Source: Burkholderiales bacterium (GTDB lineage Bacteria; Pseudomonadota; Gammaproteobacteria; Burkholderiales; Nitrosomonadaceae). From it: 64,000 nt of DNA. Position 1 is the first letter of the stretch; each line of letters begins with the position of its first letter. Shown here piece by piece: positions 60,072-64,000 of the stretch. Where the stretch lies: the NCBI GenBank assembly GCA_015075225.1, contig JABTUQ010000002.1, positions 1 through 64,000 of the forward strand. Reading direction: 5' to 3'. The position numbers were made by a program, and so were the translations under genes. The notes beneath the pieces are model-generated. The model was not told the DNA's origin. It saw only the letters and a program-made list of their open reading frames with translations, and ran no database searches.

Positions 60072-63000
60072 GTGAAAGCATTACTTGATTTATTCAAACA
60101 AGTTACACAAAAAGAAGAATTTGATTCCATAAAAATAGGCTTGGCTTCTCCAGAAAAAATCCGTTCTTGGTCATATGGAGAGGTAAAAAAACCTGAAACA
60201 ATCAATTACCGGACATTTAAACCTGAGAGAGATGGTTTGTTCTGTGCCAAGATTTTTGGACCGGTCAAGGATTACGAGTGTTTGTGCGGAAAATATAAAC
60301 GGCTTAAACACCGTGGCGTGATATGTGAAAAGTGCGGTGTTGAAGTTACCTTGTCCAGAATCAGGCGTGAGCGGATGGGTCATATTGAACTAGCTTCACC
60401 TGTTGCCCATATCTGGTTCCTGAAATCGCTACCTTCGCGCTTGGGCCTCGTGCTCGATATGACTTTACGGGATATCGAGCGTGTTTTGTATTTCGAGGCT
60501 TATGTTGTTACAGATCCTGGCATGACCCCACTTACACGCGGGCAGCTTTTAACTGAAGATGATTATCTGAATAAGACAGAAGAATTTGGAGATGTTTTTA
60601 GTGCTGCCATGGGTGCGGAAGGTGTTCGTGCCCTGTTAAGCAATATGGATATTCAATCTGAAATAGAATCGTTGCGCTTGGAAATTCAGACGACTGGTTC
60701 GGAAACCAAGATCAAGAAGGCCGCCAAGCGACTTAAGGTGCTTGAGGCATTCAATAAATCTGGCATGAAGCCCGAATGGATGATACTGACAGTATTGCCG
60801 GTACTTCCTCCTGAACTGAGACCATTGGTTCCATTGGATGGCGGTCGTTTTGCAACTTCTGACTTGAACGATCTGTATAGACGAGTGATCAACCGTAATA
60901 ACCGTTTAAAGCGATTGCTGGAGTTGCGAGCACCAGAAATTATCATTCGTAACGAGAAGCGTATGCTGCAAGAATCGGTAGATTCATTGCTTGATAACGG
61001 GCGTCGCGGGAAAGCAATGACTGGAGCCAATAAACGGCCATTGAAATCGCTGGCGGATATGATCAAAGGTAAGGGAGGACGTTTCCGTCAGAATTTGTTG
61101 GGTAAGCGTGTTGACTATTCTGGTAGATCAGTAATTGTGGTAGGGCCGCAACTTAAACTCCATCAATGCGGTTTGCCGAAGAAAATGGCATTGGAATTAT
61201 TCAAGCCTTTTATTTTCAATAGGCTGGAAGTGATGGGGATTGCAAGCACAATCAAGGCCGCCAAGAGAGAGGTGGAAAATGAAAATCCGATTGTTTGGGA
61301 TATTCTGGAAGAGGTCATTCGTGAACATCCGGTAATGCTTAACCGTGCGCCCACCTTGCATCGGCTTGGTATTCAGGCATTTGAACCTGTGCTCGTCGAA
61401 GGAAAGGCTATTCAACTACACCCCCTCGTATGTGCTGCTTTCAATGCGGACTTTGACGGTGACCAGATGGCTGTGCATGTTCCTTTATCGCTTGAAGCAC
61501 AGATGGAATGTCGTACATTGATGTTGGCAACCAACAATGTACTTTCTCCAGCGAATGGAGATCCAATTATTGTTCCTTCGCAGGATATTGTATTGGGCCT
61601 CTATTATATGACGCGCGAAAAGATGGGTGCCAAAGGCGAGGGAATGATTTTTTCGGATATTTCCGAAATTGTGCGAGCTTATGAAAATAAGATTATAGAG
61701 TTGAATGCCAGAATTACAGTTCGAATCAAGGAAAAGAAGAAATCTAACCTGTCCGTTGGAGAGCTTGTAGAAACCATAACACGTTATGAAACTACTGTCG
61801 GCCGTGCATTAATTTCTGAAATATTACCGGTGGGGCTTCCTTTTTCTGCCGCCAACAAAGTGCTTCAGAAGAAAGAAATTTCGAAACTTATCAATGCTAG
61901 TTTCCGTTTATGCGGTTTGCGAGAGACGGTTATATTCGCAGATAAACTTATGAATTCCGGTTTTTCGTATGCTACACGTGGCGGTATTTCTATTTGCCTG
62001 GATGATCTTGTTACACCTACACAAAAAAATAACATTATCCAGGCCGCTGAGCAGGAGGTGCATGAAATTGCCAATCAGTACATATCCGGCTTGGTAACTC
62101 AAGGCGAACGTTACAACAAGGTTGTTGATATCTGGGGGCGTGCAGGTGATCAGGTCGCCAAGGCAATGATGGATCAGTTGAGTGTTGAGCCAGTGGCAGA
62201 TTATGAAACTGGTCAGGTTAGAACTGATGAAAATGGTCGGGTTGTTACGCAGGAATCATTCAACTCAATTTATATGATGGCGGATTCCGGGGCGCGGGGA
62301 TCCGCTGCCCAGATTCGTCAACTTTCCGGTATGCGCGGGCTTATGGCGAAGCCAGATGGTTCCATTATCGAAACGCCAATTACAGCCAATTTCCGCGAAG
62401 GGCTCAACATTCTTCAGTATTTTATTTCAACGCACGGTGCTAGAAAGGGGTTGGCTGATACAGCGCTTAAAACAGCGAACTCGGGATATCTTACCCGTCG
62501 CCTGGTTGATGTAACTCAAGATTTAGTTATCACGGAAGAAGATTGTGATACTGATGGCGGAGTGGTCATGAAGGCTCTGGTAGAGGGGGGGGATGTCATT
62601 GAATCTTTGCGGGAGCGTATATTGGGCCGTGTCGCTGCAACCGATATTGTAAATCCGGAAACCGGTGCGGTGATTTATGCGGCTGGAGTGTTGTTGGATG
62701 AGGATGCAGTTGATGAAATAGAAGCTTGCGGTGTGGATGAAGTCAAGGTTAGGACACCGCTTACCTGTGAAACCCGTTATGGTTTATGCGCCAAATGTTA
62801 TGGACGTGATTTGGGTAGAGGGGTGCTTGTCAATGCTGGAGAGGCTGTGGGGGTAATTGCAGCTCAATCAATCGGCGAGCCAGGAACGCAGCTAACTATG
62901 CGGACATTCCATATTGGTGGAGCAGCTTCAAGAACGGTGGTGGCGAATCAGATTGAATGTAAATCCAACGGTGTAATTCGTTATTCACATCATATTCGTT

Positions 63001-64000
63001 ATGTGAAAAATGCCCAGAATGAGTTGATAGTAATTTCACGTAGTGGCGAGGTTTATATTCAAGATGAAAATGGCCGCGAACGTGAGCGGCATAAAGTTCC
63101 TTACGGCGCGACATTGCTCGTTCAGGATGGTGAACCTATCAAGGCTGGGCGGATCCTGGCTTCATGGGAGCCACATAAACGTCCAATTATCGCTGAATAT
63201 GCAGGTAAAGTACGTTTTGAGAATGTGGAAGAGGGTGTAACCGTCGTTAGGCAAATTGATGAAATAACCGGTTTGGCAACTTTAGTGGTTATTGATCCCA
63301 AACGGCGTAATATTGCACAATCCAAAGGATTGCGGCCGTTAGTCAAATTCTTGGATGAGAATGACAAGGAAATTAATATTCCTGGTAGTGATCAGCCTGT
63401 AAGCATTACATTCCACGTTGGATCGATTATTACAGTAGTTGATGGGCAGCAGGTGAGTATTGGTGAGGTTCTGGCACGCATTCCTCAAGAAACATCGAAA
63501 ACCCGTGACATCACGGGTGGTTTGCCTCGAGTTGCAGAATTGTTTGAAGCCCGGATACCAAAAGATGTGGGTTTCTTGGCAGAAGCTACTGGAACAGTGG
63601 CATTCGGAAAGGATACCAAGGGCAAACAGAGATTGGTCATTACCGATCTTGATGGAATTGCTCATGAATATCTGATCCCCAAAGATAAGCATGTAACCGC
63701 ACATGATGTACAGGTTGTGAATAAGGGGGAGGTGATCGTTGATGGGCCCATTGATCCTCATGATATATTGCGACTACAAGGCGTTGAAGCGCTGGCTCGT
63801 TATATCAGTGATGAGGTGCAGGATGTTTATCGTTTGCAAGGTGTGCGCATCAATGATAAACATATTGAGGTAATTGTTCGTCAGATGCTGCGTCGTGTAC
63901 AGGTAGTAAATGCGGGCGATTCAAGTTTTATTCCCGGTGAGCAGGTCGAACGTGCAGAAGTATTGATCGAGAACGAGAAACTCATTGCCAATAACAAAAT
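60072..64000 (+). CDS. rpoC: RNA polymerase beta-prime subunit, 5' part
   Basis: Catalytic subunit, running off the window with about 1309 codons present and roughly 90-100 missing. It starts at a GTG (60072) behind [34 protein letters not shown]. The zinc site [20 protein letters not shown] and the Mg-binding [12 protein letters not shown] near 61447 are present. The second zinc site is near 62767 ([15 protein letters not shown]), and the trigger-loop region ([16 protein letters not shown]) follows. No frame break seen. Confidence 0.97.
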   Translation, partial: MKALLDLFKQVTQKEEFDSIKIGLASPEKIRSWSYGEVKKPETINYRTFKPERDGLFCAKIFGPVKDYECLCGKYKRLKHRGVICEKCGVEVTLSRIRRERMGHIELASPVAHIWFLKSLPSRLGLVLDMTLRDIERVLYFEAYVVTDPGMTPLTRGQLLTEDDYLNKTEEFGDVFSAAMGAEGVRALLSNMDIQSEIESLRLEIQTTGSETKIKKAAKRLKVLEAFNKSGMKPEWMILTVLPVLPPELRPLVPLDGGRFATSDLNDLYRRVINRNNRLKRLLELRAPEIIIRNEKRMLQESVDSLLDNGRRGKAMTGANKRPLKSLADMIKGKGGRFRQNLLGKRVDYSGRSVIVVGPQLKLHQCGLPKKMALELFKPFIFNRLEVMGIASTIKAAKREVENENPIVWDILEEVIREHPVMLNRAPTLHRLGIQAFEPVLVEGKAIQLHPLVCAAFNADFDGDQMAVHVPLSLEAQMECRTLMLATNNVLSPANGDPIIVPSQDIVLGLYYMTREKMGAKGEGMIFSDISEIVRAYENKIIELNARITVRIKEKKKSNLSVGELVETITRYETTVGRALISEILPVGLPFSAANKVLQKKEISKLINASFRLCGLRETVIFADKLMNSGFSYATRGGISICLDDLVTPTQKNNIIQAAEQEVHEIANQYISGLVTQGERYNKVVDIWGRAGDQVAKAMMDQLSVEPVADYETGQVRTDENGRVVTQESFNSIYMMADSGARGSAAQIRQLSGMRGLMAKPDGSIIETPITANFREGLNILQYFISTHGARKGLADTALKTANSGYLTRRLVDVTQDLVITEEDCDTDGGVVMKALVEGGDVIESLRERILGRVAATDIVNPETGAVIYAAGVLLDEDAVDEIEACGVDEVKVRTPLTCETRYGLCAKCYGRDLGRGVLVNAGEAVGVIAAQSIGEPGTQLTMRTFHIGGAASRTVVANQIECKSNGVIRYSHHIRYVKNAQNELIVISRSGEVYIQDENGRERERHKVPYGATLLVQDGEPIKAGRILASWEPHKRPIIAEYAGKVRFENVEEGVTVVRQIDEITGLATLVVIDPKRRNIAQSKGLRPLVKFLDENDKEINIPGSDQPVSITFHVGSIITVVDGQQVSIGEVLARIPQETSKTRDITGGLPRVAELFEARIPKDVGFLAEATGTVAFGKDTKGKQRLVITDLDGIAHEYLIPKDKHVTAHDVQVVNKGEVIVDGPIDPHDILRLQGVEALARYISDEVQDVYRLQGVRINDKHIEVIVRQMLRRVQVVNAGDSSFIPGEQVERAEVLIENEKLIANNK

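Overview
This 64 kb window looks like a chromosomal stretch from a betaproteobacterium. The gene order, EF-Tu sequence, 4.5S RNA, ratAB-smpB block and the style of the RnpA N-terminus most resemble ammonia-oxidising Nitrosomonas-type Nitrosomonadales; that assignment is inference, since no ammonia-oxidation gene is present. Almost everything is core housekeeping. I see no prophage, CRISPR array, toxin-immunity cassette or specialised-metabolite cluster, and nothing I would call a new system.

Layout. Positions 1-554 hold the 3' half of a tuf gene. Positions 635-14427 hold the S10, spc and alpha ribosomal operons in canonical order (rpsJ to rplQ, with secY, infA, rpoA), strongly A+T-rich. Next come a tRNA-Thr(CGU), ratB/ratA (minus), smpB, a heme A synthase, an RDD membrane protein, the 4.5S SRP RNA, dnaX-ybaB-rluB, prmB (minus), tadA, a YkuD-domain protein, an NAD-type malic enzyme and serB (minus). 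From 25.36 to 28.41 kb an HDOD-GGDEF signalling gene (minus) is split by a decayed IS1182-like element flanked by a 58-bp duplication. Then follow pepA-holC-(hypothetical)-valS, hemE, a Tag-like DNA glycosylase (minus), and a minus-strand operon mcl-mtkA-mtkB (malyl-CoA lyase plus malate-CoA ligase). The minus-strand block mnmE-yidC-yidD-rnpA-rpmH is followed by a DUF5658-like gene, a MITE-like inverted-repeat element, DUF2905-proC-yggT-yggU, a DraG-like protein, and gnd-zwf. The last part is a tRNA(Tyr, Gly, Thr)-tuf-tRNA(Trp)-secE-nusG-rplKAJL-rpoB-rpoC cluster, with rpoC running off the end.

How it works together. Most of the window builds and runs the transcription, translation and protein-export machinery: ribosomal proteins, RNAP subunits, EF-Tu, tRNAs, tmRNA partner SmpB, SRP RNA, SecY/SecE/YidC, tRNA and ribosome modification. 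The metabolic part centres on C4 acids (malic enzyme, malate-CoA ligase, malyl-CoA lyase) and the oxidative pentose phosphate entry (zwf, gnd).

Sequence quality. At least a dozen genes, including essential ones (rplV, rplR, rpsE, rpmD, valS, rpmH, rnpA, rpoB), carry one or more single-base indels. Most are a missing base in a homopolymer, and the family protein sequence continues perfectly in the next frame. They cluster locally while long genes beside them are intact. I read most as uncorrected sequence errors rather than biology, and annotate those genes across the shifts. The IS1182-like copy is much more damaged and is probably a genuine relic.
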